In this document: positions 37,395 to 50,274 of the stretch, in pieces
How the letters are laid out: every line of letters begins with the position of its first letter
Position numbering within the stretch: position 1 is the stretch's first letter
Assembly (NCBI GenBank): GCA_026874595.1
Contig: CM049314.1
Span: forward strand, 59,067,300 to 59,131,299
Length of the DNA stretch: 64,000 nucleotides
Direction: 5' to 3'
From: Sipunculus nudus
Lineage: Eukaryota; Annelida; Sipuncula; Golfingiida; Sipunculidae
Made by a program: the position numbers and the translations under genes
Notes under the pieces: generated by a model
Told to the model about the DNA's origin: nothing
What the model saw: only the letters and a program-made list of their open reading frames with translations
Databases searched by the model: none

Positions 37395-39718
37395 AAAAAT
37401 TGAAACAATACAGATGGCGCTACCAGACTGCAGAAACTGATGGAACACCCCATGATCAATATCAATGCTAAGAATCATGGTGATCAATGCATTAGTTGTT
37501 CACATACTTGAGCTTTTGTATCAAATTTTCCATTATTCTGGGGGGTACTTCTGAGCCCAATAGCTCGAAGAATATGGGTAACAGAGACCTAATTTGAGGT
37601 TTCCAAGGAAACTTTTTATGGGCTTCTCTGCATGTCAAGACAGAAGATTCTAGGTCTAGGCATTACGATTTGTGCCCTGTAAAATTCTTAAAAATCGAAA
37701 AAATACCAGTGGCGCCATCAGACTGCAGAAACTGATGAAACATTCCAAGATCAATATCCGTGCAAAGAATTATGGTGATCATTGCAATAGTTTTTCAGAT
37801 ACTTGAGCATTTGTATCAAATTTGCCATCATTCTGGGGGGTACTTGGGACCACCATAGCTCAAAGAAAATGGGTAACAGAGACCTTTTTCTAAGTTTCTA
37901 AGGAGACTTTTTATGGGCCTCCCTGCATGTCAAGAGAGAAGATTCTAGGTCCAGGCGTTACGATTTGTGCCCTGTTAACAGATGATCCCATCTTAAGGTC
38001 TCATAAATAGAGAAAATAATTCGTAAAAATCGAAAAAATACAGGTGGCGCCACCAGACTGCAGAAACTGATGAAACATCCCATGATCAATATCCATACAA
38101 AGAATCATGGTGATCAATGCAATAATTGTTCAGATATTTGAGCTTTTGTATCAAATTTTCCATTATTCTGGGGGGGTACTTCTGAGCCCCATAGCTCAGA
38201 GGTTATGGGTAACAGAGACCTAGTTTCAGGTTTCCAAGGAGACTTTTTATGGGCCTCCCTGCATGTCAAGAAAGACGATTCTAGGTCCAGTCATTAGGAT
38301 TTGTGCCCTGTTAACCGATGACCGCATCTTTTAATGTCTCAAAAATAGAGAAAAAAAACACGTAAAAATCGAAAAAATACAGGTGGCACCACCAGTCTGC
38401 AGAAACTGATGAAACACCTCATGATCAAAATCAATGCAAAGAATCATGGTGATCAATGCAATAGTTGATCAGTTACTTGCACTTTTGTATCAAATTTTCC
38501 ATTATTCTTGGGGGTGCTTCGGAGCCCCATAGCTCAAAGGTTATGGGTAACAGAGACCTAATTTCAGGTTATTCAAGGATTCTTTTTATGGGCCTCTCTG
38601 CATGTCAAGAGAGAAGATTCTAGGTCCAGTCGTTACGATTTGTGCCCTGTTAACAGATGACTGCATCTTCAGAGGTCTCAAAAATAGAGAAAAAAATTGG
38701 TAAAAATTGAAAAAATACAGGTGGCGCCACCAGTCTGCAGAACTGATGAAACACTCCATGATCAATATCCATGCAAAAAATCATGACCATCAGTAATGTA
38801 GTTAATGAGATATTGAAGTTTTTGTATGAAATTTTTGACTTTTCTGGGGGGGTATTTCGGGGCCCCATAGCTCGAAGGATATGGGTAACAGAGACCTAAT
38901 TTCAAGTTTCCATGGAGACTTTTCATGGGTCTCCCTGTCTGTCAAGAATGAAGATTCTAGGTCCAGTCGTTACGATTTGTGCCACATTAACAGATGACTG
39001 CATCTTCAGAGGTCTCAAAAATAGAGATGAAATTCGTAAAAATTGAAAAAATACAGGTGGCGCCACCAGTCTGCAGAACTGATGAAACACTCCATGATCA
39101 ATATCCATGCAAAAAACCATGACCATCAGTAATGTAGTTAATGAGATATTGAAGTTTTTGTATGATATTTTTGACTATTCTGGGGGGTACTTCGGGGCCC
39201 CATAGCTCGAAGGATATGGGTAACAGAGACCTAACTTCTGGTTTCCATGGACATTTTTTCATTGACCTCTCAATGTCTCAAGAATGAAGATTCTAGGTCC
39301 AGTCTTTACAATTTGTGCCTTGTTAACAGATGTTCACATTTTTAAAGGTCTCAAAAATAGAGAAAAAAATTCGTAAAAAAACGAAAAATACAGGTGGCGC
39401 CACCAGTCTACAGGAACTGATGGAACATCTCATGATCAATATGTATGCAAAAAATCATGACCATCAGTGATGTAGTTAATGAGATATTGATGTTTTTGTT
39501 TGAAATTTTTGACTTTTCTGGGGGGTACTTTGGGGCCCCATAGCTCGAAGGATATGGGTAACAGAGACCTTTTTCTGGTTTCCAAGGAGATTTTTCATGG
39601 ACCTCTCAGAATGCCAAGTTACAAGTTTCTTGGTCCAGCGGTTACGATTTGTGCCTGGTTAACGGACGGACAGACGGACAGACAGACAGACGGACGACGG
39701 ACAAAGAGTGATCGCTAT

Positions 39719-39747
39719 AGCTCAGATGACTTTCAGTCAGCTGAGCT
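39719..39747 (+). other. Terminal hairpin of the giant pearl-like element
   Basis: Identical stem to 11276-11304, preceded by (ACGG/ACAG)n at 39661-39705. Flanking sequence changes immediately after the A run. Confidence 0.8.
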
Positions 39748-39898
39748 AAAAAATCATATCAGCCCGGCTTATAAATCGATTATAGATAAATTATTTATGT
39801 TTGTTACACAAGAAACATAAAATTATAATTAAGATAACCATGTAACTGTAATTTAAATAATCCTAAAGGTCAGGTAGGCCATTATAAACCAGCCAGTA

Positions 39899-39985
39899 AA
39901 GTGAAACCTGTCTGAACGATCACCAGTGAAATTAAGACCACTTTTGGTGGGTCCCATAGGCGGTCTTATTTCACAGGTTTTACTG
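39899..39985. mobile_element. 87-bp TA-flanked MITE
   Basis: Bounded by TA on both sides. Inverted ends AAGTGAAACCTGT / CAGTAAAACCTGT differ at two positions. A second inverted pair (GTGAAATTAAGACC / GTGAAATAAGACC) lies inside, making almost the whole element foldable. Ends and TA target fit the pogo/Tc1-mariner class. Confidence 0.65.
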
Positions 39986-41431
39986 TAGATGTTTCTGTTG
40001 CATCTTGAGGCTTGCATTCCTTAAAATGCAGATTCCTAGCTATTTATTCTTTACCTGCTCACTGCGGTGATAGAAATGCTGAAACCTTTACCATTCTAGC
40101 ATTTAACCCACGATAGATGCTGTTTCACTGAACGACATAGTGCTGATGAGTTTATGTTATAAAGTAAAATATGATTAGACTCCAGAAATGTGCCAAGCAG
40201 ACAATATAATGTGAAAACGAATCATCAGAGGCACTTGATAATATTAAGTTAAATTGAAGAGTATCATTATATGGTCTTTATGGTCATAGGATAGAGAGTG
40301 CCGCCTACTTGCCATTTCATTGAACTTCATAAAACTATACCATTTACAAATGCGGTTACATATAATCGCTTTATTAAATGATTCATCATAAAAATATACA
40401 TTACTTATCATGTACGTATGCGTCCATGTATAATTTAGGTCGTCAAGCAAACATTAAATAAAACATAGTCAAGTCAGTTCAATAATAACACTTTCGCAAT
40501 CATAACCCCCGAAGTTTATAAATAAGAAAACACTAGGACAATAGCCAAGGTCATTTAATAACTGAACAACATACACTTACAAACATGTCTATCATGCTAA
40601 GTTTTAAAACTAGCTGTATTTAATCTTAAAACGCTCCCATTGTGATTATTGCAGGCCCGTACTTGAAAAGAGTCCAGGAAATGACCTTCAATCATGTTGC
40701 CATTTACACATGTAACAACATCCTATAAACTAATATCCAAACCAATCCATTTTGATGATAAATACAAAAGATACAAAAGTAGTTTTCTCTGTCACGGTCA
40801 GGCATTTTATATAGAAGTAGTAAAATTATTAAATTAATTAGTCTATTAGATTAATATAACAGAAAATAAAAAGTGTCAATTCTTTTTACTTTTTTACTTA
40901 GGTAGGTTAGTATTTTACAGGCCTCACATGGAACCATTTTCAAACAATATTTTATAAAGTTGAGTAACTGTTGTTGATTTTTCTAAGCATAATGTTAAAC
41001 GAAAAATAATTAAACAAAGCTTCTTTTTCAAAGAATGTTCCTTTGAATTTATCGATTCCCCCTAAACGTGGATAAAATATTCATCAAACATCATCATTTT
41101 AAAGCAACACTGAAAAGTTTGATACATGAGAATCTTACATATTATTACATATTGTACAGGTTTTAAATTTCTGTTTTTGCAATTTTAAAATCTGCTACAT
41201 GTACGTATAATAGGCTGTTTACACGAACATGCACATTGAGCGTAAAGATGTTCGGTTTCATGAAGCATGGCTGATTTTGTCAAATTAAATAAACACAAGC
41301 GAGAGGCTTAGAAGAAAACAGAACTGCCTTGTTCATCATTTCAGATAATACAAAACATGACCCGAATCGGTAGTGTCTCTCTTCACCGGTACGAGGAGCT
41401 AGTGAGGTGGTATGTGATTCTTTTTGGTGTG

Positions 41432-44400
41432 TTACTTCGGGCATATTTCCACACAAATTTGTATATTCCCACATTTCTTCACATGCTCGCACGTGTACAA
41501 TATGCAGAGTAATTCCGTCCAGCATCTCCTTACAGGAGGCTCACAGCTCACTGTGATGCATGTGTTCTTTTTCATCGGTACAGCCGCTTAAACAAAATAA
41601 TGATCCAATGTCACTTCACTCAAAATGCAAAACAAAAATCATGAATCTTATTTAAAATGAACAAAAAATACTGCTGAAAGCAGTACTCTGGTGGTTGGTC
41701 CAGGGTAATGCTAAATACTCTTGAACGAAATCAAGACATGAGTCCTAGTTTCGGACATATTGACGGACTTATTATTCATGGGTTTATTACTAATACCTTA
41801 AATATAATTAGTTCCTGACATATATGAATAAGATCTACACAATGTACTGCCAAAGCTACCCCACACATAATTTATGAGATGCTTTATGAGATTAAATGTA
41901 AAACATGATACATGATCACATGTGTGATGTTAAAAATAATCATTCCATCAGTTTTTTTTTACCTTATATGTTTCCTTATATATTACCTTATTGAACAATG
42001 TAAACTCGTTAACTCGGCTAAGAGCCAGGTAATATATATCACACGAGTTTAGTTGTTTTCAACACCACAAGGAAACCTTAACGTGGAGAGGCAGATAAAT
42101 TGGTAGGCATTGCACGTGATTCCGCATAAATACGATGTATAGGTAGGAGTACATGCATATTTGCTGGGAAACTTTTACACTGCGTAAATTAGCTATACTG
42201 ATATTTAAAAGGGGTGGTAAGATAATTACCTATATCCGACGTGTGCTCTTGTCTGTCCGACTCACGGTCACCGTCCGTATACAAGCAGTACCGCTCAAGT
42301 CCTCGGCAGAGGTCGCTGGCTCTATGACTTCGGAATGATCTGCACAGGTCAGGAGACTCTGGTGTCACAGGGATGTATATTCCATCCTCTTGGTGCATAT
42401 CTCCTTCTCTAGACTTATATACATGTTTTTTAGGTTGATACATATGTTTAGCAATCACAAAATTGAAATATACATTCCATGAAAATATTATGAGCTATAC
42501 AATATAATCACGGTACACATATAGGGGACCTTTTTGCGTATACAGTGCAAGGTGTCATGAAGGGCAAATACTTTAATAATGAATATGAAAGCTATCAATA
42601 TATTTATTGATTTTATTATAAACTAGTAGGGACTGTAAAATACTGAAAGAAGACATCGAAAAGCACCAATACGTTTAGGTAATCCTTTGGGTATCTACTA
42701 AAGACGGTGTTCCCAATATACCAGATTCAATGGCAGTAAACATTCATGGTGACACACGGTTTCCTGAGTGATGTAATACTTTACAATGATATTTATTAAA
42801 AGAACAAGATACATTCCGTATATGTCTTTGTGCTTTTGTGTAATATAGTTTAATATCGTGTAATTCTGTGCGATATTATTTCATGTGTGTGTTATTTTGT
42901 GTAATTCTTTGTAATTAAGTGTAATTCCATTGCCATTTAGTATTATAATGTGAGTTCTATGTATTTCTATTTAACTCTTCCTATATACATCTTCAATATA
43001 ACAATTTTTTTTATTTTTTTTGTAATTTTACACTACGTGGGTCAATTCTTTGTATTTCGCGAAATCCTGATAACGTACCCTTGCTTCATAGTGACGTCCA
43101 CTTTCGATGTATTTCGCTAAAGTTTCGGGATCTGGACGGCCTGTTTTATCCAAAGGTCTCAGAAAGCAAGCGGGTCTGCGGTCATAGTGCATTTTAAATA
43201 CACTGACGCCCTGAAATAAGAGAGTGCCCTTTTACTCGAAAACACATATTTCTATTGACACATATTTCTATTTCTATATTTATGAGAACGAATCAAACAT
43301 ATATTAGATAAGAATAGATTGAACAAGATAATTGAACTCAAGATCATTCTTTTTTCTTTGTAAACGGTTTTACGACCCTGTTAATACTAAATTTTAGGGA
43401 AAATGCCCAATTATTTTTCATAAATTTCGTCCCTGTATCGTATTTATTCTATAATTCTGAGACCTGCATGTAACGTTCAAAAATTATTTAATATTTAGTA
43501 CCTTGTACCAGCATGTTTTATGTTATTTGACTCCAAGAGAAACATCTGGTCATTATGCCTTAACACTTTCTCTATTGTTATGAAGAAATCACAAATAGGA
43601 ATAAATACCTTTTTGAAGTTGTGTAGCACGTGAAATTGCCGGTCGGGAATTTCAAATTCTTGTTCGCCTGTCTTAGTATTCACGCGGATTATTTCTTCTC
43701 CATGCTGCGTCCTTATGTTCATTTCCTAAAAAGTAGTGTATCAATACAGAGTAATATTTTATATAATATATATTATAAGTATATATACATTTATATATAA
43801 ATACACGAGTGAAAAAAAATATCAAATGGTACAGTGACAACAAAAACTAGAGTGAACACATAGGAGTTTAGCCCTTGCTGGCCGTTTGTAACAATCTGTC
43901 GCTAGATCACTCAAGCTTTACTATATATTTACAACAGGTCTCATCAACTTTAGACACGAAACCGATCTAAAATGAATGTGCAGCCCCCAATAAATAGAAC
44001 TGGGAAACACTGGAGACATCTAAATTCAGGTTAAACTACTCCTTGAAAATACATCGGGTAATTAAACAAGATTCGTTTAAAACATAATGTAGAGAGAATA
44101 TTGTCTTACCTTGACACAGTCGTCCCTGTGCTTGTGACGTAAATGAAGGCCCAACAGAACGGCTGCTGCAACCAGGGCTACCACAAAAACTGTCGTTACA
44201 CCAAGAATCAAACAACACTTATTGGATTTCTTTGGTTTGATCATCTTTTGTTCGACAATCTGTGAATGAGAATGAAAATGTCAGAAGTTGCCACTGATTT
44301 TAACCATATGTCTGCGAGAGTATGGTAGCTTTGTCATCGTTGCTTTTATTTGCTAGGAGCGTCAACACCGTTTAATTTCAAAAATCCTAAAGTTAGTCTA

Positions 44401-44435
44401 GTATGAGGACGTTATCGATATGTGTATATATATAC

Positions 44436-44472
<37 letters not shown>

Positions 44473-44633
44473 CAGACAGAGACAGAGAGACAGAGAGAGA
44501 GAGAGATGAATAGCTATGCTGATTTATCGTATATAGAGAATTATAATACAAAGGAACATCGGTTCCAATCGGCAGCGAACGGATCTGTGTATTTCTCTCC
44601 CTCCCTCCCTCTGTCTCTCTCTCTCTTTCTGTC

Positions 44634-44705
<72 letters not shown>

Positions 44706-44904
44706 TGTGTGTGTGTGTGTGTATTGAGAGAGAGAAAACAGATCACATTAAACAATCTTTCTCTCGATCTGAAGTATCAAAAATACAGCTGTCGTCTGTT
44801 GACCAATATAGTTAGAAGCCTACCTTTTCATTTTGCTGGTACGGGGGTGGTGAACCAGTCTCGACGAACACTGGGGCATCCAAATCACTGCCTTTGGACG
44901 TCAT
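41432..44904 (-). CDS. BRICHOS-domain type II membrane protein, copy 4 (272 aa, 6 exons)
   Basis: Exons: 44904-44824, 44259-44110, 43725-43609, 43210-43079, 42413-42230, 41586-41432. All introns are GT-AG and every exon has the length seen in copies 2 and 5. The order is a proline-rich tail (GSPPPYQQ), a basic stretch and membrane segment at about 43-65 (VTTVFVVALVAAAVLLG), a BRICHOS-like domain (HVLHNFKK; CFLRPLDKTGRPDP; Cys pair 131/196), then an eight-Cys tail at 222-272 with the same spacing (4-6-5-4-5-5-3) and net charge about +3. Oddities: two extra cysteines in exon 5, Cys184 (Tyr in copies 2, 3 and 5) and Cys203 (Trp or Arg in the others), could form a new disulfide. The sequence R-S-H-R at 188-191 matches a furin-type R-x-x-R site. 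Expected in the secretory pathway; function otherwise unknown. Confidence 0.85.
42830..43060 (-). repeat. Degenerate ATTACA minisatellite in intron 4, copy 4
   Basis: Imperfect AATTACAC-type units at the same intron position as in copies 2 and 5. Confidence 0.5.
44425..44505. repeat. (TA)n(GA)n compound microsatellite in intron 1, copy 4
   Basis: A TA run followed by GAGA/GACAGA units, next to a SINE-tail remnant. Confidence 0.9.
44506..44592 (-). mobile_element. SINE 3'-body remnant in intron 1 of copy 4
   Basis: ATGAATAGCTATGCTGATTTATCGTATA aligns to the tail body of the SINEs at 3813 and 4108. A short TCGGTTCCAATCGG-like piece follows, but there is no complete tRNA segment. Microsatellites flank both sides. 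Confidence 0.45.
44598..44730. repeat. (CT)n(CTAT)n(TA)n(TG)n microsatellite block
   Basis: Four consecutive simple-repeat types. The open frames across it are low-complexity artefacts. Confidence 0.95.
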
Positions 44905-45078
44905 TTTCACGGTATACCAAATGTGAGCTCCAACAGGGTCAGTTGATAGTGTGAATTCCTCAGCAGGCTCCACAGTCTAACATTGGTGGTAAAGTTGGTC
45001 TGCATATAAAAGTCTTATCGCAACTCAAACACTTTTTTCAACTTTGACATTGCTCGGAGATATGCGCTTTTACATTGT

Positions 45079-45186
45079 TTTATTTATGTTGACATCTGAT
45101 CTTTTTCTTTCTTGCTTCGTGTCTCTTTGTTAAACAATTGATTAATCTACTAAATTTAGTGATAGGGAGGTACAAAACCTCACGTG
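45079..45186 (-). promoter_or_regulatory. Candidate core promoter of copy 4
   Basis: TATA-like ATAAATAAA (45079-45087), about 175 bp upstream of the ATG, and a palindromic E-box CACGTG (45181-45186), 94 bp further upstream. Position and spacing match copies 2 and 5. Confidence 0.5.
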
Positions 45187-46812
45187 TGAAGTGAATTAGT
45201 TGATATATCACCTTCTAGCGCCCGCATCAAGCATAAACTTGATAAAGCGTTTTATAATCCCTTGAAATAGAAACTTGCATTGCAGAATACCAATTGGTAA
45301 TCAATCTTGACAAACATTTGGTGACATTAAGATTCTATAAATCATGCATTTGTTTACCTCAGCATTGTTTCATTTCGTTGCTTACCGCACACAAAAGTGT
45401 ATCGTTTGATCTATCTTAAGTACTATTCAGTGCCTCCTCAATATCAAATTTATGATTAAACTGTTCGAGTGCAACTTCTCGACCCCAAACAATATGGACA
45501 CATGATAATGAATTGGTATTATATGAACAGTTTACTCCATGTTGAGGTGTGCAATTCAGAGTCAGTCCAAATGCGAAGGTAAATAAGCGCAGTGTAGATA
45601 CGAACAGTACAGTATTTGAAGTATCTATTGTGTACTGCAGGTATTGTGAGAGACACGCACACTCATACACAAACTCGCATCATAAGCCAAATTGGAAGAA
45701 AATTATTGTTATTCTAGAATTACTGTTAATATAAAGTGTGATAATGTTAGGCGAATGCCCTGTTTGGTGACATGATGTTATGAATGAAAATAAAGGAAAT
45801 CACATGGTACGAATGATTATTATTTTAAGTGTTCCGGATTTCATATATTGTAAGAACCAGGCAAGAGGGGACAATCTAGAAGTCATTTACTTCCTTCAAA
45901 CAGTAGAATCCGTATATTAACAATTTCCGACAGGCGTGGTGGGAAACGAGTTCACTGCCTATAGATATATGCTAATTCCTTCCCAAAAATATTGCTTAAT
46001 TATATAGTAATGTTCCTTATTCAAGCGAGGTCTAGACGATATTGAAATAAACCCTTTTTTTACCCGTACGCGGTGGTGGTACTTCATTAACCAATGAAGT
46101 CAATTAGTAAAACATCGAAAAAAATATTTGATAGCACGTCCATTGAGTTATGACTTTTAACAAGACACTGGGGTTATATTGAGGATATAGGAAGATACCG
46201 TACATATTTATACTAATTAACCTACTAGAGGGAATGTATCTTAAAGGGTGCGCCAAGATTCATGGAATGTTATTTATCTCAACAATTGTTTAGTGTTTGA
46301 TATATATAATCTGGCATATTTATTGAAAGAGACGTGAAATGTTGATTAAAATTAAAAGTAAGTTTCGTATTCAAGGGACGCCCATTCTTTCTTATTTATG
46401 GTGCTGATAAACTCAAAACATAGTCAAATATTATGTATGTTGTCAAAACATAATTTTATCATATTTTTCATTTAGAAAGAATAAAACCCTTCAAGATGAA
46501 TGTTTATTGTTTCGTTCCTATTATTATCCACAAGTGTTGACATTTCTACTTCCATCAAGATTTAAAGGAAGGCACGTAACATTTGTTAACATAACGTGAA
46601 GAGATATGAATAAAACAAAAGAAGTATGATAAGTATGACATTTTTTAAAATATATAGCGTGGTCGCTCTGGAATTATCAAGCATATGTTCAAAATGCACT
46701 CACCGCTATCACGAAGCCCTTTATATTTCAAAATAGGTCAAGTTAGTGGACAAATACTCCAATATGATTTATAAACTCAAACAGGAATTAATACCGATAC
46801 GATAAGGCTTTA

Positions 46813-47450
46813 AGCTCAGCTGACTGAAAGTCATCTGAACTATAGAGATTACGCTTTGTTCGTATTCCGTTTGTCCGTCCGTCCGTCTGTCTGTCTTTCT
46901 GTCTGTTAATATTGCACACATTGTACCCCGACACATAGAACCTTCAAACTGTACATCCTTGGAGGTCCATATAAAATCTGCTTGGGAACCAGAATAAGGT
47001 CTCTGTTACCCATATCCTCCGAGCTATGGGGCTCGTAATTACCCCCCCCCCCCGCGGAATCATTAAAAAATTGATACAAAAGCTCCAGTAACTGATAACT
47101 AATGCATTGATCACCATGATTCCTGGCATGCAAATGATCATGGAGGGTTTCATCAGTTCCTCTAGACTGATGGCGCTACCTGTATTTTGTTTATTTTTAC
47201 GCATTTTTTATCTCTTTGTGAGAAATGAAGCGGTCGTCCGTAACAGTGCACAAATGATAAACGTTTGACATAGAATCTTCGGTCTTGACATACTGGAAGG
47301 TCCATGAAAAAAATCTCCTTGAAAACCTGAAATTAGGTCTCTCCAGTATCTGAATAACTAAATCATTTGTCGCCATGATATTTTCCATGCATATTTATGT
47401 TTCATCATTTCCTGTAGACTGGTGGCACAACCTGTATTTTTTTCTGTTTT
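46813..47450 (-). mobile_element. Inverted pearl-like fragment with two core repeats
   Basis: The reverse complement shows the same terminal hairpin (46813-46841), a (ACGG/ACAG)n tract (46870-46905) and about two core repeats (landmarks near 47170 and 47430). No head is present; another repeat family begins at about 47455. Confidence 0.65.
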
Positions 47451-47454
47451 TATA

Positions 47455-48240
47455 CGCCCGTCCATTACTGGACGTATTATTATATACCCGATGTACGTCC
47501 GTCAGTCGGGGCGTCCGCCCTTAACTTTTATTGTCGCCCCGATAATTTACCGGGGCTTTGCTGGACATTCACGAAACTGACCATTACTTCTTACCAATAG
47601 AATATCTCGCCTAGGTTCGATTATGGGCTAAATCCAAGCATTTTTGAATGTTGATAAAACTAGACAGAGATATTAAACATTAACATATCTCCCCTAAGTT
47701 TTAGTTCAAGCCAATGCCCGCATATTTAATGAGGTCAGTGGTCACCATACTTTAGAGGCACAGTGGTGACTTACAAAATATCCAATGGATATTCATTAAA
47801 CTCATTATACATATTAACCGATAGAGTTTCTCACCTCAGTTTAATTCTCAGCAAAATTTGCGCATATTTGATGCGGTCAGAGGTAACAAGGCTGCTTTAT
47901 ATAGGGCAATCCGTGGTGTCGCCGCAATAACATACAATGAATATAATGGATTTTAAAAAAACTCAAAAGAAATATCAATCAATATAATATCTCACCTAAG
48001 TTCTATTCCTTGCAAAAGCCATGCATATTTATTGAGGTCAGAGGTCACCACACTTTGGTTGCTTCACCCTGACTTACCGAAAACCTGATGGATTTTCATG
48101 TAATTCATGATGAGTATTAACCAAGTTTCTCATCAGTTTCTCACCTGATTTTCAGCAGATTCACGCATATTTATTGTGGTCAGAGTTCACAAAGTATACA
48201 ACGGGCGTATTATGCACCATTTGCGGTGCTCTTGTTCACT
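47455..48240 (+). mobile_element. Second Helentron-like repeat family
   Basis: Starts CGCCCGTCCATTACTGGACG and ends GCACCATTTGCGGTGCTCTTG, whose GCACC/GGTGC stem resembles a terminal hairpin. Inside, a unit with the words TCTCRCCTAGGTT and CATATTTAWTGAGGTCAGAGG recurs about four times at 150-180 bp spacing. An inverted relative lies at 49957-50274. No coding sequence seen. The class is inferred. Confidence 0.5.
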
Positions 48241-48720
48241 CATTACTTCTCTATTTTTGAGACCTTCAAATAACCGTTAGAACCAGATTTTTCTAACTTT
48301 ACATTATAGGAGAACTTAGGCAAGTCTCCCCAGAAACCTTAAAATTAAGGTCATGGTGAACCTTTTTTTGGCGAAATAGGGGAGAAAACATGATTTTTAA
48401 ACACCCAGTGAGTCACATGAGGCAGAAACTGTATCCATTTGGCCAAGAATGCTCATACATATCTTTCAGGGAGGTCCATAAAAAGTCCCTGAACAGTAAC
48501 TGAAATTTGTTACTGTGACCATTTTTTCTGCAAACTCCATCAATCATATGGGCACACATGAAGTCAGCTTGATGTAGAATAAGGTCACCGTAACCATTAT
48601 CTAAGGTCTTTTGGCTAACATGCAGGATTTTTAGCACTCTAAAAGACATTTTACACATTGTCTGAGGCTCCTGGAGTTCATATGAGCGTCTTGGCCAACG
48701 GGTCACTTGTTAAATTTAGC
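48241..48720. repeat. Diverged repeat-like segment with a 97-codon frame
   Basis: Contains an open minus-strand frame (48413-48706) but also phrases reminiscent of the pearl core repeat, such as GGGAGGTCCATAAAAAGTCCC and GAGACCTTCAAATAACCG. I therefore read it as an old relative of those repeats, not a gene. Confidence 0.35.
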
Positions 48721-48754
48721 ATTTTTCCAGTACATCCTTAACTGTATAGCACAT

Positions 48755-48985
48755 ACATAGTAACGGCGGGAAAGGAAGTATTTAAATGAACACTTAGAAA
48801 ACCACTACTTATCTAAACATAACAGCAACAATGCGCTCTTTTCACTCTAGCTGTCATTGTGATAGCATTGATATGAGGATAATAGTTATTTTATTTATAA
48901 CGGTTAAATCAACAGCTTCTTCGTATATCTTAAAGGCGCTTTTGTGTCATGTGCCTATATCGCGGGCAAAGGGGCAAACTGATAA
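48755..48985. repeat. Array landmark block, unit 5
   Basis: The most diverged of the five blocks; it keeps GCGGGAAAGGAAGTATTTA, GATATGAGGATA and GGCGCTTTTGTGTCAT. Confidence 0.6.
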
Positions 48986-49377
48986 TTAATGTCAGTTAAT
49001 TTATCCATCATCAACGTTAGGACTTACTCATATTTAAACCCATGGTCTCATTACAAAAATAAATACATAGAATTAAATGAGTAGTTATATTTAAAAGTGA
49101 CACAATTTGTTGTTACATCATCTCCGGACCACTTTTAACAAATACCCTGGTATCAATCGAAGTTATGCCCTGTACTACTAAAAACATCCTTCAGCCCTTG
49201 TCATGCTTCCCAGTGCCCCGTTATATGATAGCAATTTGTTTTTTTTTTATTTCAAAATAGCATGATATGAATCGAGTTATCTCATGGCTTTGTACTTTGG
49301 AAACCTGTAGTCATTGACTGACACTGTACGATCAAATATGGTTAAAATATCGATATTTTATGTCGAGGCATATTTTA

Positions 49378-49378
<1 letters not shown>

Positions 49379-49426
<48 letters not shown>
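49379..49426. repeat. (TA)n microsatellite
   Basis: Pure TA run; no element abuts it that I can recognise. Confidence 0.95.
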
Positions 49427-49430
<4 letters not shown>

Positions 49431-49956
49431 ACCATACCATATGTATAAGCTTGTTTTGCATATGTTCATCACAGATAGCAGATAGCAGACCGTGGAAGTA
49501 GAACCTAATGGGTTCTCTTGTAGTTTCTTTATTCATACTCGTTTGAGGGACGAAACTGTATCCATGGTAGAATGATTACTAGATATTTTAAATGCGTTTA
49601 ATTAATTTTAATGTGTTTTTTATAATCTGAATGTCCTATTATTATCGTTAAAAGATACTTAGGACTTAATGTATATTTTTACATGTATAATATATTATAC
49701 TATACCGATTAACTACTTAATTGATGATAATTATCAATCATTGGAAAGGTTGTGGAGAGGCTACACTTGGCCCGATTCTCAGATGCGAAAAAACTAATCT
49801 GTTCTGTAAAATGACAAGAGTGGGAAAACATGGTTATTTTTCTTCTTTTAAGCCTATTAAAGAAATTGTTCGCGTGAGATAAAGGAACACATTTGCACTC
49901 GGAAAAATATAATAAAGGTTTAACTACAGAATACAATACAGTTTTATTATAATACA

Positions 49957-50274
49957 GTTTTTTATATTCATTGCCTCTTAAGTATGGTGACCTCTGACCT
50001 CATTAAATATGCGTAAATTGGCTTGAAATCAAATATAGGCGAGATATTTTATTGATTAATTTCTCTGTTTTATCAACACATATCACATTCCTCGTACGTC
50101 ATCGCGGCGACGTCACAAAGAACCCCAGTTATCTCTGACCTAAATAAAAATGCTAGGATTTTGCCCATAATCAAACTAAGGCGAGATAATCTTTTAGTAA
50201 GAAGTAAAGGTGAGTTTCGTAAAAGTCCCGCAAAGCCCCGGTAAGTTATCGGGCGACAATAAAAGTTAACGGAC
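49957..50274 (-). mobile_element. Fragment of the second Helentron-like family, inverted
   Basis: Its reverse complement aligns to 47505-47760 and beyond, sharing TTAACTTTTATTGTCGCCC, CCGGGGCTTTGC, TACTTCTTAC and GAGGTCAGAGGTCACCATA. It is flanked on both sides by a direct repeat of about 65 bp (49881-49957 and 50274-50340). Confidence 0.6.

Larger units (their letters stand above)
32037..39752 (+). mobile_element. Giant pearl/Helentron-like element with 17 core repeats
   Basis: It starts GGCCCATGGGCCATGACGCT, matching the head at 9095. About 2 kb of single-copy interior (32100-34080) follows, then 17 direct repeats of about 335 bp. Landmark starts: 34122, 34440, 34657, 34992, 35366, 35705, 36036, 36374, 36711, 37049, 37413, 37709, 38044, 38382, 38720, 39057, 39393. 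It ends in (ACGG/ACAG)n and the hairpin at 39719-39747. Two internal tail modules (35309 and 37366) show that it is a concatenation. Many fake frames arise from the repeat. No transposase is visible. Confidence 0.65.

Noticed and set aside
35345-39752. CRISPR-like or true satellite array
   Set aside because: Repeats of 335 bp with no short spacers, in a clearly eukaryotic context; tails and hairpins identify a mobile element.
34709-39820. Many similar frames with the text MVMIFGIRID and FHQFLQTGGATC
   Set aside because: Shadows of the pearl-like core repeat, on both strands, ending at different places in each monomer.
48413-48706. 97-codon minus-strand frame
   Set aside because: No recognised domain, and phrases resemble a diverged pearl-type repeat; kept as a repeat-like segment only.
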